64,000 nt of DNA from Mammaliicoccus vitulinus. Lineage in GTDB: Bacteria; Bacillota; Bacilli; Staphylococcales; Staphylococcaceae. The position numbers and the translations under genes were made by a program. Positions 25,602-34,536 of this stretch are shown here, piece by piece. The notes under the pieces were generated by a model. That model did no database searches. It was not told the DNA's origin and saw only the letters and a program-made list of their open reading frames with translations. Within the stretch, counting starts at the first letter, position 1. Each line of letters begins with the position of its first letter. The stretch lies in contig NZ_CP118974.1 in the NCBI RefSeq assembly GCF_029024305.1, positions 310,001 through 374,000 of the forward strand. Reading direction: 5' to 3'.

Positions 25602-26162
25602 ATGGACAAATATTTATATATCGCACATGGCTATAACGCAAATAGTCATAAACATTGGTTTAAGTGGCTTACTGAACAGTTTCAAGGTGTTCAGAGTAAA
25701 ATTTTAGATTTTCCGAATGCTTCGAATCCTGTTTTGAAAGATTGGAATGAGACATTAAGGAACGAAGTTGATTTATCTTCTGGTGAAAATGTGATTGTAG
25801 CACATAGTTTAGGTGTTGTTACGTTGCTGAATTATCTTTCTCAATATGATGGTGACATTAACGTTAAAGGGATCATATTGGTTGCAGGATTTTATGAAGT
25901 TATCCCTGAACTCAATAAAATTGATGAATACATACAACATACGGATATAGATTTTGACAAACTTCAAGCGCAAGTACCTAATATTGTAAGTGTTGTTGCA
26001 ACAAATGATCGCGTTGTTCCATATGAACTGAGCGAAAATTTATCGAAAAGATTGAATTCAAAGTTTATAACAATCAATCATGATGGTCATTTTTGTGATA
26101 GGGATGGTTATACTCAATTTCCCGAAGTTGCGCATTATGTAAATGAAATATTTAATCAATAA
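25602..26162 (+). CDS. RBBP9/YdeN-family serine hydrolase
   Basis: 186 residues, compact alpha/beta hydrolase. YIAHGYNANSHKHWFKWL is the family's N-terminus, VIVAHSLGVVTLL the nucleophile elbow (Ser in AHSLG), ATNDRVVPYEL carries the acid Asp and NHDGHF the catalytic His, so the triad is complete. Substrate of these esterases is unknown. The ATG at 25602 follows AAAGGTG; the frame's upstream GTG overlaps that site. Convergent with sceD. Confidence 0.85.
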   Translation: MDKYLYIAHGYNANSHKHWFKWLTEQFQGVQSKILDFPNASNPVLKDWNETLRNEVDLSSGENVIVAHSLGVVTLLNYLSQYDGDINVKGIILVAGFYEVIPELNKIDEYIQHTDIDFDKLQAQVPNIVSVVATNDRVVPYELSENLSKRLNSKFITINHDGHFCDRDGYTQFPEVAHYVNEIFNQ

Positions 26163-26165
26163 AAA

Positions 26166-26193
26166 AACGCCCTCGGCTATTGCCGTGGGCGTT
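26166..26193 (-). terminator. terminator of sceD
   Basis: AACGCCCTCGGC pairs with GCCGTGGGCGTT. The T-run lies on the minus-strand side, so it terminates the transglycosylase gene rather than the hydrolase. Confidence 0.82.
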
Positions 26194-26240
26194 GGATTAG
26201 TGTGTTGAATAAAAATTTAGTTTAAGTACTGCTTATTTAA

Positions 26241-26999
26241 TTATGCAGTTACCCATTGTGAAGCGCCTGCAGTGTTGTATAATTTAACAGCTGCTGCATC
26301 TTGTACTGCTTCTGGAGCTTCTGTAGGTGATACACCTTTATATTGAGCAGGAGCTACTGAATCCCAAGTAGTTTGTAGGAATTGGTATTTACCTGCTGCA
26401 CCTGAAGATGCGTTAACAGCTTTTAAGTCACCGCCTGATTCACGTTGAGCGATAGCTTTTAAGTGATCATTAACGTTTACATTTGAACCTTCAGAAGCTG
26501 AAGATGTTTGAGCTGTTTTAGTTTCTTGTTTTGGAGCTTCAACTTGTTGTGGAGCTTGTTGAGTTGTAGCTTGTTGTGTTTCTTGTTTTGGAGCTTCAAC
26601 TTGTTGTGGAGCTTCTTGAGTTGCTTGTTCACTAGCAGTGTTATTTGCTGCTGGAGCTGGTGTTTGTTCAGCTACGTTTTGTTCAGCAACTGGTTGTTGT
26701 TGCTCAGCTACAGGAGCTTGAGTGCTTTCTGAGTCAGCGGCATTAGTTGCGTGATATTCCCACGTAAAGTTTTGACCATCTGATTGGAAGTTATACTCAT
26801 AACCATCTAATGCGAAATTAATATCATATGCGCCTTCTTGGACAGCATGTGCATTAAGTTCTGATGAATTTGATTGAGCTAACTGAGCTAATTGCTCTTT
26901 ATTTACGCCTTGTTCAGATGCATCTGCTACGTGTGTAGATGCTACCCCTGTTGCTCCGATTGCTACTGCTAATGATGAAGATAAAATTGCTTTTTTCAT
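26241..26999 (-). CDS. sceD: SceD/IsaA-family lytic transglycosylase
   Basis: 252 residues. A Sec signal peptide (residues 1 to about 28, cut near ADASE) is followed by the SceD N-domain ([20 protein letters not shown]), a Gln/Ala/Pro/Glu-rich linker (about 90-170) with a duplicated [12 protein letters not shown] block, and the catalytic domain [18 protein letters not shown] with the acid Glu in RESGG, ending SQWVTA. It cleaves peptidoglycan outside the cell and helps daughter-cell separation. A WalR box lies upstream, matching control of sceD by WalKR in S. aureus. Confidence 0.92.
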   Translation of the reverse strand: MKKAILSSSLAVAIGATGVASTHVADASEQGVNKEQLAQLAQSNSSELNAHAVQEGAYDINFALDGYEYNFQSDGQNFTWEYHATNAADSESTQAPVAEQQQPVAEQNVAEQTPAPAANNTASEQATQEAPQQVEAPKQETQQATTQQAPQQVEAPKQETKTAQTSSASEGSNVNVNDHLKAIAQRESGGDLKAVNASSGAAGKYQFLQTTWDSVAPAQYKGVSPTEAPEAVQDAAAVKLYNTAGASQWVTA

Positions 27000-27130
27000 A
27001 ATTTTAAAACCCTCCGAATAATTTTTTTATTTATTAATATTTTATTTTTAGATGATGATTTCTTTGTTAGTTAATAATTCTTCCCTAAAAATGGGACAAA
27101 CCAACAATAACATAAATAGAGGCTTTGTAA

Positions 27131-27147
27131 ATTACAGTCAAATAACA
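27131..27147 (-). promoter_or_regulatory. WalR box upstream of sceD
   Basis: On the minus strand TGTTATTTGACTGTAAT fits TGTWAH-N5-TGTWAH exactly. It is about 130-150 bases before the sceD start in the same orientation. This and the box at 27562 are the only clear signals I find in the 617-base gap between sceD and the isaB-like gene. Confidence 0.65.
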
Positions 27148-27561
27148 AAAGATTACAATGTGAAAGATATATTGTAATAATGAATTACCAACGTTATATT
27201 TTGTAATAATACACTTAAATTTACCGATTGTATACAATTGGATGGGAAAAAGGTCTAAATATGAATGGAGTATCGAAATGCTTTCATGACAGTTTTGAAG
27301 TTCAATATTAAGAGAGAATGTTCAGCTTTAAAAAATAGCGTTTGTCGATGTGCTATCATATAGAAAGAAAATTGGAATTTATAATTTTTAAGAGGAATTT
27401 AAGATTATGAAGCATTTAACCGCTATAAAAATAATTGTAGAAAATCCGAGTTTGTTAGTGCGAGTAGGGATAAGAAGAAATATATCTTCAAAAGACTGAA
27501 TTATCAGTATTATTACTACTTGTATACTAATCATAGTGGTGCGTAATATCTTTGAAATATT

Positions 27562-27578
27562 TGTAATGTTATTGTAAT
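27562..27578 (+). promoter_or_regulatory. WalR box upstream of the isaB-like gene
   Basis: TGTAATGTTATTGTAAT is a perfect TGTWAH-N5-TGTWAH direct repeat. A -10-like TATACT follows at 27594-27599, so the box lies where WalR activates promoters. Confidence 0.7.
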
Positions 27579-27616
27579 ATATAGGTGTACAATTATACTA
27601 AAAGGGAGTGATGATA

Positions 27617-28129
27617 ATGAATAAAGTGGCGAAATTAACAATTGCAACTAGTATTTCTATCGGAACAATCTTTGGAATAATAGATATACCTAGTCAAAAC
27701 GGTAATGATGTCGAAGCTGCAACAACACCTTATTATCAGTTTAAAGGATATACAGGCTATGATGGTAGCTTTATTTTAGATTCAACCTTCATCAACGCTT
27801 TAGAGTATAAGAATATCACAATGAACGGGTTCAGAGTAGTACAGCCCCAGTCGAATGACGGAGGAGCATTTACGCATAGAACATCTTATGATCAAACTTA
27901 CTATTTTGGTGATAAACATGAAAGTGAATATGCGGCTAGTGTAAAGTTTCCTGTGAAAAAGAAACATATAACTCAATCACAAATTATCAATGCATATGGA
28001 AATGATTATACTATAGAAGAAACTAGTAACGGAAAAAATTATAGATTCATTGTTGGGGGCAATATCATTATATTTACTATGGACGATAATTATGTCACAG
28101 AAGTGAATATCGGCGAAGATTTAGAATGA
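27617..28129 (+). CDS. IsaB-family secreted antigen
   Basis: 170 residues. Signal peptide (about residues 1-35, ending near VEAAT), then the IsaB core: TPYYQFKGYTGYDGSFILDS, FINALEYKNITMNGF, VKFPVKKKHITQSQIINAYG and a last strand VTEVNIGEDLE. IsaB proteins are small secreted, surface-retained antigens reported to bind extracellular DNA. ATG 27617 suits the AAAGGGAG ribosome site. The second copy in this window (2858-3363) is frameshifted, so this may be the functional one. A perfect WalR box precedes the promoter. Confidence 0.85.
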   Translation: MNKVAKLTIATSISIGTIFGIIDIPSQNGNDVEAATTPYYQFKGYTGYDGSFILDSTFINALEYKNITMNGFRVVQPQSNDGGAFTHRTSYDQTYYFGDKHESEYAASVKFPVKKKHITQSQIINAYGNDYTIEETSNGKNYRFIVGGNIIIFTMDDNYVTEVNIGEDLE

Positions 28130-28186
28130 TGAATACCATTGAAAATTAATAATACGAACTATATAATAAATATAACTTGAATGAAC

Positions 28187-28361
28187 GGAGGTGTTTTAGA
28201 TGTTTCTTTTAGCTCATAGTTGCAGATTTTTAGTAATCGTTCGCAACAAATTTGCAAATGTTTCTTCAAAATTGGTGAAGTGTGTCTTTTTTGAAAGAAA
28301 ATATAGCTATAAGGAATGTCTGACACCAGCTTCCTTATAGTCCAATTTTGGAGGAAGCAAT
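28187..28361 (+). promoter_or_regulatory. translational attenuator of the ABC-F gene
   Basis: A leader open frame (28200-28340) is followed by a 10-bp hairpin CTATAAGGAA/TTCCTTATAG (28307-28340) containing its stop. The segment TTTCTTCAAAATTGG (28261-28275), inside the leader, can pair along 15 positions (two G-U) with CCAATTTTGGAGGAA (28342-28356), which includes the ABC-F Shine-Dalgarno. A ribosome stalled on the leader would break this pairing and expose the site. Confidence 0.7.
28200..28340 (+). CDS. leader peptide upstream of the ABC-F gene, 46 residues
   Basis: The ATG follows an excellent ribosome site GGAGGTG with six-base spacing, better than most genes here. The peptide starts MFLLAHSCRFLVIVRNKFAN and ends ECLTPASL, is basic and not like any domain I know. 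Its stop is 21 bases before the ABC-F start. Codons 21-25 form the strand that can sequester the downstream Shine-Dalgarno. Leader peptides control erm, vmlR, msr and vga genes by drug-induced ribosome stalling, and the same is inferred here. Confidence 0.68.
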   Translation: MFLLAHSCRFLVIVRNKFANVSSKLVKCVFFERKYSYKECLTPASL

Positions 28362-29993
28362 ATGAATATTATCAATATGTCTAAATTAACTAAGTCTTAT
28401 ACAGGTGAGGTCATTTTTGAAAATATCAAATATGACTTGAATGAAGGAGATTGTGTAGGTTTAGTTGGAAGAAATGGAGAAGGTAAGAGTACTTTATTAA
28501 AATTGATGGCTGGCATAGAATCGCCGACAGAGGGGCAAATAAGCTGGCAAAAGAATATATCAATTGGATATTTGAATCAATTACCGACTTATGAAGATGA
28601 TAAGCAAGTATATGAATGTTTATCTGAAGTGTTTGAAGAAATCAATCATATTTCAAAGCAAATGCAGTCAATTGAAACCGACATGGCTAATCAAACTGAC
28701 CAAATGGAACAGTTATTAAAAAAATATGGGCACTTGCAAGAACAATTTGAAGAACGTGGTGGTTATGAAAGAGATGCTCAAATAAGACGCGTGAGCCACG
28801 GATTAAAAATCAACCACTTATTAAGTCATACGTGGGGGAAATTGTCTGGAGGAGAAAGAACGAAAGTCGGTTTAGCTCAAATACTATTACAACAACCTAA
28901 ATTATTATTGTTGGATGAGCCGACGAATCATTTAGATATTTCATCTATTGATTGGTTAGCAGATTTTATAAAACAATATTCTGGAGCAGTTGTCATTGTT
29001 TCACATGACCGATATTTTTTAGATGATACAGTAAATCAAATAGCAGAAATCGATCAAGGCCAATTGCATATATATCATGGAAATTATAGTTATTTTGTTA
29101 AAGAAAAAGAAGCGAGAATTATACGTGAATTTGAAGCTTATCAAACACAACAAAAGAAGATAAAGAAAATGGAAGACTCAATTAAACAATTGAGATTATG
29201 GGCAAGTCAGGCAAAGCCACCAAATGCTGCAATGTACAAACGTGCAAAAAGTATGGAGAAAGCATTAGATAGAATAAAGAGATTAGATAAACCAATATTA
29301 GAACACAAAAAGATGAACGTAAACTTAGCAGAAGGACAGCGCGTTTCAAATGACGTTATAGAATTAGAGCACGTTTCAAAAATGTATGAAGATATATTGT
29401 TTGAAGAAATAGACTTGCTCATTAGAAGAAAAGAACATGTAGCAATCATAGGAGATAATGGAACAGGGAAAAGTACATTGTTAAAAATGATGATGAATCA
29501 AATAGAGCCAGACGAAGGAATAGTTAAGCGTGCATCCAATTTAAGAATAGGCTATTTATCGCAACATACATTTGAAGACATTGAAGATCAATCAGTAATT
29601 GCTACATTTAGAGAAGCAGTTCATGTTACAGAAGGACAAGCAAGACATATACTTGCACAATTTATGTTCTATGGAGAAGACGTATTTAACAAAATAAGCA
29701 GCCTAAGTGGTGGAGAGAAGATGAGGTTGCGTTGGGCACAAATAGTGAATCAAGACTTTAATGTGCTCGTATTAGACGAACCAACGAACCATTTAGATAT
29801 AGACGCAAAAGAAACTATAGAAGATGCACTGATAGATTACAATGGAACAATCATTGCAGTCTCACATGATCGGTATTTTTTGAATAAACTATTCGATACA
29901 ACTTATCTATTAAAAGATAAAAAGCTAACAAAATACGAAGGTAATTACGATTATGTAATAGAAAAAACAAAAGAAAACAAAACCGACGCCTAA
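28362..29993 (+). CDS. ABC-F ribosomal protection protein (Sal/Vga-like)
   Basis: 543 residues with two ATPase domains and no membrane segments. NBD1: GRNGEGKST, LSGGERTKVGLAQ, LLLLDEPTNHLD. NBD2: GDNGTGKST, LSGGEKMRLRWAQ, VLVLDEPTNHLD. The linker (about 190-320) is a charged helical hairpin with IRLW-like LRLWASQAKPPNAAMYKRAK, the tip that reaches the ribosomal peptidyl-transferase site in antibiotic-resistance ABC-F proteins. Length and context fit the sal(A)-type genes of the sciuri group, which protect against lincosamides, streptogramin A and pleuromutilins. The exact spectrum is not readable from sequence. Confidence 0.85.
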   Translation: MNIINMSKLTKSYTGEVIFENIKYDLNEGDCVGLVGRNGEGKSTLLKLMAGIESPTEGQISWQKNISIGYLNQLPTYEDDKQVYECLSEVFEEINHISKQMQSIETDMANQTDQMEQLLKKYGHLQEQFEERGGYERDAQIRRVSHGLKINHLLSHTWGKLSGGERTKVGLAQILLQQPKLLLLDEPTNHLDISSIDWLADFIKQYSGAVVIVSHDRYFLDDTVNQIAEIDQGQLHIYHGNYSYFVKEKEARIIREFEAYQTQQKKIKKMEDSIKQLRLWASQAKPPNAAMYKRAKSMEKALDRIKRLDKPILEHKKMNVNLAEGQRVSNDVIELEHVSKMYEDILFEEIDLLIRRKEHVAIIGDNGTGKSTLLKMMMNQIEPDEGIVKRASNLRIGYLSQHTFEDIEDQSVIATFREAVHVTEGQARHILAQFMFYGEDVFNKISSLSGGEKMRLRWAQIVNQDFNVLVLDEPTNHLDIDAKETIEDALIDYNGTIIAVSHDRYFLNKLFDTTYLLKDKKLTKYEGNYDYVIEKTKENKTDA

Positions 29994-30009
29994 AAAGGCG
30001 CCGGTTTTT
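29979..30009. terminator. bidirectional terminator
   Basis: AAAACCGACGCC and GGCGCCGGTTTT form a GC-rich hairpin with flanking A and T tracts between convergent genes. The ABC-F stop codon lies within it. Confidence 0.88.
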
Positions 30010-30010
30010 C

Positions 30011-32269
30011 TTATCTTTCTACATATCTTTTTAAATGTTTAGCGGTTACTGATTCTTTAATGTTGAGAAGGGCGTTTGGTTCTCCGCTATATAATATTTT
30101 ACCGCCGTTTGCGCCTGCTCCGGGGCCGACGTCGATTATCCAGTCTGCATGTGTCATCATTGTCAAATTATGTTCGATTAGTATGACGGTATTGTCTTGA
30201 TTAATGAGTTGTTCAAAACATGATAGCAGTGTTGGTATATCATCTTCATGCAGTCCAGTTGTTGGTTCGTCAAATATAAATATTTGGTTTGAAGCGGATT
30301 GGTCTAAATATCGACTGAGTTTAACGCGTTGTATTTCTCCGCCTGATAAAGTATCAAGTGATTGACCTAACGTCATATAATGCAGACCGGTTGATTCTAA
30401 ATGTTTGAGTCTTGTGTATACTTTCTGGTTGTTTTTGAACATGTCGATACCTTCTTCAACAGTCAATGCTAATACATCTGCTATTGAATAGCCGTTTACT
30501 TTAGCTTCTAATACTTCTGGTTGATATCTTGTCCCTTTGCATACTTCGCACACTTGTGAAAAATCTGGCATAAATGCAAGTTCTGTTTTGATTATACCTT
30601 TACCATGACATTCTTGGCATGCGCCATCTGAATTATAACTGAACATACTTTTTTTCAATCCTGTTTCTTTACTGAAAAAGTCTCTTACTTCATCAAAGAG
30701 ATTCATATAGGTTAGTAAATTAGAACGATTGGATGCATGCACGGGTTTTTGATCGATGAATGTCGTTGCTGTATGAGATTTCAGTCCTGTTTTTAGTAAT
30801 GTACTTTTACCAGAGCCTGCCACACCTGTTATAACAGATAAGATATTTTTAGGTATATCAACGGACACATTTGATAAATTATTTTCGGATATGTTTTTTA
30901 AGTTGAAATATTGTTGTGCTTTTCTAGGCGCTGATTTTAATTTATGTTGACGTTTTAAAGCTTTGCCTGTAGAAGTATCAGAATGTAATAGTTCATGATA
31001 TGTTCCTGTAAAGGTTACTTCTCCACCGTGTTTACCTGCTCCAGGTCCGATATCTATAATGTTGTCTGCTATTTGAATGACATCTGGGTCATGTTCTACA
31101 ACGAGCACGGTGTTGCCTTTGTCTCGAATGGATTTCATAATATCATTAATTTTCTCGATATCTTCAGGGTGTAAACCGACGCTTGGTTCATCAATAATAT
31201 AGACGAGGTCAGATAAAGGACTGTTTAAATGACGTATTAATTTGATGCGCTGAGATTCTCCACCTGAAAGAGAAGGTGTCTTGCGATCAAGTGTTAAGTA
31301 ATTGAGTCCGACGTATGATAAAGCATTTAATTGTTCTAATAATGGTTTGATAATATATGTTGCTTTTTCATCTTTAAGTTTATTTAAAAAGGTAATAGCA
31401 TCATCTATTGGAAGTGCTGTAAAGTCAGTAATGCTTAGACCATTAATTTTGCAACTCAAAACTTTGTCATTTAATCTCTTGCCATCACATTCAGGACATT
31501 TATGAGAAGTGACAACTCTATTGACATCTTCTAAAAAACGTTTCTTTTCGAAATTATCATTGAGTAAAAATGAACGTCTAAAACGGTGGATTAAACCTTC
31601 GAATTTAGCAGTTTTTGGCCAATTGTCAGGCGGGTTTTTAAGCTTTTTTGGTTTTGTATATAGAAAAGTGTCCATTTCTTCTTGAGTATAATCTTTAAGC
31701 TTTTTGTCATTATCGAATAGACCACTATATAAATAGCGTTTACCACGCCAGCTATCCGGTCTGAATGAAGGGAATTTTATCGCATCTTCATTTAAAGATT
31801 TATCATAATCTAATAACTCATTTAAGTTGATATCTTCAACATAACCTAAACCTTGGCAACGTTCGCACATGCCGCTTGGATTATTAAAAGAAAAAACGTT
31901 AGAATAACCGACAAATGGCTCGCCAATTCTTGACCATAAAAGACGAACTGAAGCGTAAATATCGGAAATAGTACCTACAGTAGAACGTGAATTACCACCT
32001 AATCTTTTTTGATTAATGATCATAGCTACTGGTAAATGTTCAATTCTATCAACGTCAGGCTTTTCATAAGATGTCAGTTGGTTTTGAACATAACTTGAAT
32101 AAGTCTCGTTTAATAAACGCTCAGATTCTGCCGCTAACGTATTGAAAACGAGCGATGATTTTCCGGAACCTGATCTTCCAGTGAAGACAGTGAGTTGATG
32201 TTTCGGGATATCTATATTAATGTTTTTTAAGTTATTCTGGTTTGCACCATGTACACGTATGTATGACAT
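30011..32269 (-). CDS. UvrA-like ABC protein (UvrA2/DrrC type)
   Basis: 752 residues, versus about 940 for housekeeping UvrA. Both nucleotide sites are present (GRSGSGKSSLVFNTL near residue 35; GVAGSGKSTLLKTGL near 485), with signatures SLSGGESQRIKL and TLSGGEIQRVKL. Zinc-finger cysteines CERCQGLGY, CPECDGKRL, CQECHGKGI and CEVCKGTRY remain. The missing length is consistent with loss of the UvrB-binding insertion. UvrA2 proteins are implicated in tolerance to DNA-intercalating drugs rather than standard excision repair. GAGGTG precedes ATG. Lying next to an antibiotic ABC-F gene hints at a drug-tolerance neighbourhood. Confidence 0.88.
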   Translation of the reverse strand: MSYIRVHGANQNNLKNINIDIPKHQLTVFTGRSGSGKSSLVFNTLAAESERLLNETYSSYVQNQLTSYEKPDVDRIEHLPVAMIINQKRLGGNSRSTVGTISDIYASVRLLWSRIGEPFVGYSNVFSFNNPSGMCERCQGLGYVEDINLNELLDYDKSLNEDAIKFPSFRPDSWRGKRYLYSGLFDNDKKLKDYTQEEMDTFLYTKPKKLKNPPDNWPKTAKFEGLIHRFRRSFLLNDNFEKKRFLEDVNRVVTSHKCPECDGKRLNDKVLSCKINGLSITDFTALPIDDAITFLNKLKDEKATYIIKPLLEQLNALSYVGLNYLTLDRKTPSLSGGESQRIKLIRHLNSPLSDLVYIIDEPSVGLHPEDIEKINDIMKSIRDKGNTVLVVEHDPDVIQIADNIIDIGPGAGKHGGEVTFTGTYHELLHSDTSTGKALKRQHKLKSAPRKAQQYFNLKNISENNLSNVSVDIPKNILSVITGVAGSGKSTLLKTGLKSHTATTFIDQKPVHASNRSNLLTYMNLFDEVRDFFSKETGLKKSMFSYNSDGACQECHGKGIIKTELAFMPDFSQVCEVCKGTRYQPEVLEAKVNGYSIADVLALTVEEGIDMFKNNQKVYTRLKHLESTGLHYMTLGQSLDTLSGGEIQRVKLSRYLDQSASNQIFIFDEPTTGLHEDDIPTLLSCFEQLINQDNTVILIEHNLTMMTHADWIIDVGPGAGANGGKILYSGEPNALLNIKESVTAKHLKRYVER

Positions 32270-32406
32270 ATTATTTCACCTCAATATTAGTTTACCCAAA
32301 TATCAATGATTACAAAACGATAGACCCATTAAATCATGAAATTCATGTACAATAGAAAGATAAAAAGGTAAGATGATAACGATTACATATGTAAAGGAGC
32401 ATGTTT

Positions 32407-33027
32407 ATGTGGATTGATGTTACACAAACGTTAACAAATGATATTGCAAATTGGCCAGGAGATGAACCATTCCAATTTAAATTATCAGCAACTAAGGAAG
32501 AAACAAGTTCTGTAAATATTGGGAGCATTTCAACAAGCACGCATATTGGAACACATATGGACGCCCCATTTCATTTCGATAATGACGGTATAAAAATTCA
32601 TGAAATTGATGTGAATAGGCTGATCGGTGAGGCTACATTAGTAGAATTTATTGGTGAAAAACTGATTACACGTGAGCTATTAGAGCATGTCGATATTAAA
32701 GGGACTATTGTTATGATTAAGACAAAGTATGAAGCACATTCAGATGTGTTTCCTGATACAGTTCCTGTATTAACAGAAGATGCGATAGCTTATTTATCTT
32801 CAATTGGTATAAAAGTATTTGGAATTGATGTACCTTCAGTGGATGACATAGATTCTAAGACTTTAGATAATCATCATGCATTCAATCGTTATGATATTAT
32901 TAATATTGAGAACTTGTTATTAGAAAATGTTGCACAAGGTTATTATGACTTTATAGGGTTACCGTTGAATATTGTAGGTGCAGATGGGTCGCCAATTAGA
33001 GCGGTTATTGCTAAAAAGGGGGAATAG
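32407..33027 (+). CDS. kynB: kynurenine formamidase (arylformamidase) KynB
   Basis: 206 residues. The cyclase/formamidase metal motif HIGTHMDAPFHF is intact, and MWIDVTQTLTNDIANWPGD is the usual KynB start. ATG 32407 is chosen because AAAGGAG is seven bases upstream; ATG 32401 is too close to it. The enzyme hydrolyses N-formylkynurenine to kynurenine and formate in the cytoplasm. The gene ends two bases before kynA, so the first two steps of tryptophan degradation are co-transcribed. Confidence 0.92.
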   Translation: MWIDVTQTLTNDIANWPGDEPFQFKLSATKEETSSVNIGSISTSTHIGTHMDAPFHFDNDGIKIHEIDVNRLIGEATLVEFIGEKLITRELLEHVDIKGTIVMIKTKYEAHSDVFPDTVPVLTEDAIAYLSSIGIKVFGIDVPSVDDIDSKTLDNHHAFNRYDIINIENLLLENVAQGYYDFIGLPLNIVGADGSPIRAVIAKKGE

Positions 33028-33029
33028 TC

Positions 33030-33872
33030 ATGAGCAAATACCAAGATGATTCAATTAAAGGGGAAAGTGTTAAAACAGATTTCACAGAAGATATGACGTA
33101 TAGTGAATATTTAGGTTTAGATAAGGTACTTTCAGCACAACATACTTTAACAGATGCACACGATGAGAAGTTATTTATCATTGTACATCAAGTTTCAGAA
33201 CTTTGGATGAATCTGATTATCCATGAAATAAATTCAGCTTGTGATGACATTAAAGTAGATCAATATAAACAAGCTTTTAAAAAGTTAGCGCGAGTTGGTA
33301 ATATTCAAAAACAACTCATTCAAGTATGGGAAGTCTTATCAACAATGACACCAAGTGATTATTTGAAATTTAGAGATGATTTAGGCAATGCTTCAGGATT
33401 TCAATCTTTTCAAAATAGAATGATCGAATATAGCCTCGGATACAAAACAACACATGCCTTAAAAATATATGAAAAAGAACCAACGATTTATAATCAGCTG
33501 AAAACACAACTTGAACGACCAAGTATATATGATGAAACGATTAAAGCAGTAAGTAGAGCAGGATTCGATATTGATAAAGAGGTATTGGATAGAGAAGTTA
33601 CCCAAAATTATGTAAGAAATGACTCCGTCAAAGAAGCATTTAAAGAAATATACTTAAATTCAGAAGAACACTTTGAATTATACGAATTGCTAGAAAAACT
33701 CACAGACGTTGAAGATAGATATAGTCAATGGCGATTTAGACATATGAAGACCGTACAGAGAATTATTGGATTTAAGATGGGTACTGGAGGCAGTTCAGGT
33801 GTGAACTATTTAAAACGTGTTATTGACCAGAACTTCTTCCCAGAATTATGGGAGCTACGTACTGAACTATAG
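33030..33872 (+). CDS. kynA: tryptophan 2,3-dioxygenase KynA
   Basis: 280 residues, full length. Haem dioxygenase motifs: HTLTDAHDEKLFIIVHQVSE, the substrate loop GNASGFQSFQNRMIEYSLGY, and QWRFRHMKTVQRIIG whose His ligates haem, then FKMGTGGSSGVNYLK. It oxidises L-tryptophan to N-formylkynurenine. It follows kynB with a two-base gap behind GGGGGA. A 13-unit family D repeat begins directly at its stop codon. Kynureninase is encoded 6 kb away on the other strand. Confidence 0.94.
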   Translation: MSKYQDDSIKGESVKTDFTEDMTYSEYLGLDKVLSAQHTLTDAHDEKLFIIVHQVSELWMNLIIHEINSACDDIKVDQYKQAFKKLARVGNIQKQLIQVWEVLSTMTPSDYLKFRDDLGNASGFQSFQNRMIEYSLGYKTTHALKIYEKEPTIYNQLKTQLERPSIYDETIKAVSRAGFDIDKEVLDREVTQNYVRNDSVKEAFKEIYLNSEEHFELYELLEKLTDVEDRYSQWRFRHMKTVQRIIGFKMGTGGSSGVNYLKRVIDQNFFPELWELRTEL

Positions 33873-33873
33873 A

Positions 33874-34396
33874 AAGTTGCAAGACTGACTAAACAAGCAA
33901 CATAGAAGGTCTGTATGTTGCAAGACTGACTAAACAAGCAACATAGAAGGTCCGAATGTTGCAAGACTGACTAAACAAGCAACATAGAAGGTCTGTAAGT
34001 TGCAAGACTGACCAAACAAACAATATAGAAGGTACGAATGTTGCAAGACTAACCAAACAAGCAACATAGAAGGTACGAATGTTGCAAGACTGACTAAACA
34101 AGCAACATAGAAGGTCTGTATGTTGCAAGACTGACCAAACAAGCAACATAGAATGACTGTATGTTGCAAGACTAACCAAACAAGCAACATAGGAAGTCTG
34201 TAAGTTGCAAGACTGACCAAACAAGCAACATAGGAAGCCTGTAAGTTGCAAGACTGATGAAACAAGCAACATAGAAAGCCTGTAAGTTGCAAGACTGACT
34301 AAACAAGCAACATAGAAGGTCTGTAAGTTGCAAGACTGACTAAACAAGCAACATAGAAGGTCTGAATGTTGCAAGACTTACTAAACAAGCAACATA
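33874..34396 (+). repeat. family D tandem array, thirteen 41-bp units
   Basis: Units start at 33874 and then every 41 bases to 34366 with perfect phase. This is the longest array of the family. Many units read ATGTTGC...GCAACAT (seven-base arms), others AAGTTGC. It begins one base after the kynA stop codon, so it is the 3' untranslated region of the kynBA transcript. Confidence 0.9.
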
Positions 34397-34435
34397 GGAG
34401 TTCTGAACACACCAACTTCATCCAATTAAAAGTTT

Positions 34436-34505
34436 GGGACATCATTCCCAACTCAAAATAAATCACCCAATCCGTTGGAATCATTTTCGGATTGGGTGAT
34501 TTTTA
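34436..34505. terminator. family E tag and CACCCAATCC terminator
   Basis: TTTGGGACATCATTCCC is followed by ACTCAAAATA and the hairpin AAATCACCCAATCCG/CGGATTGGGTGATTT with T's. The same hairpin sequence ends the dehydrogenase gene at 41208-41252 and the ABC exporter at 60772-60816. Confidence 0.85.
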
Positions 34506-34536
34506 TATTTCTATTTTTTTCTCTAGTTTATATTAA

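Noticed and set aside
27407-27499. 30-codon frame starting MKHLTAIKIIVENPS
   Set aside because: Weak ribosome site and no recognisable family; lies in the sceD/isaB-like promoter region.
33874-34396. CRISPR array
   Set aside because: Units are tandem and nearly identical along their whole length; there are no unique spacers and no cas genes.
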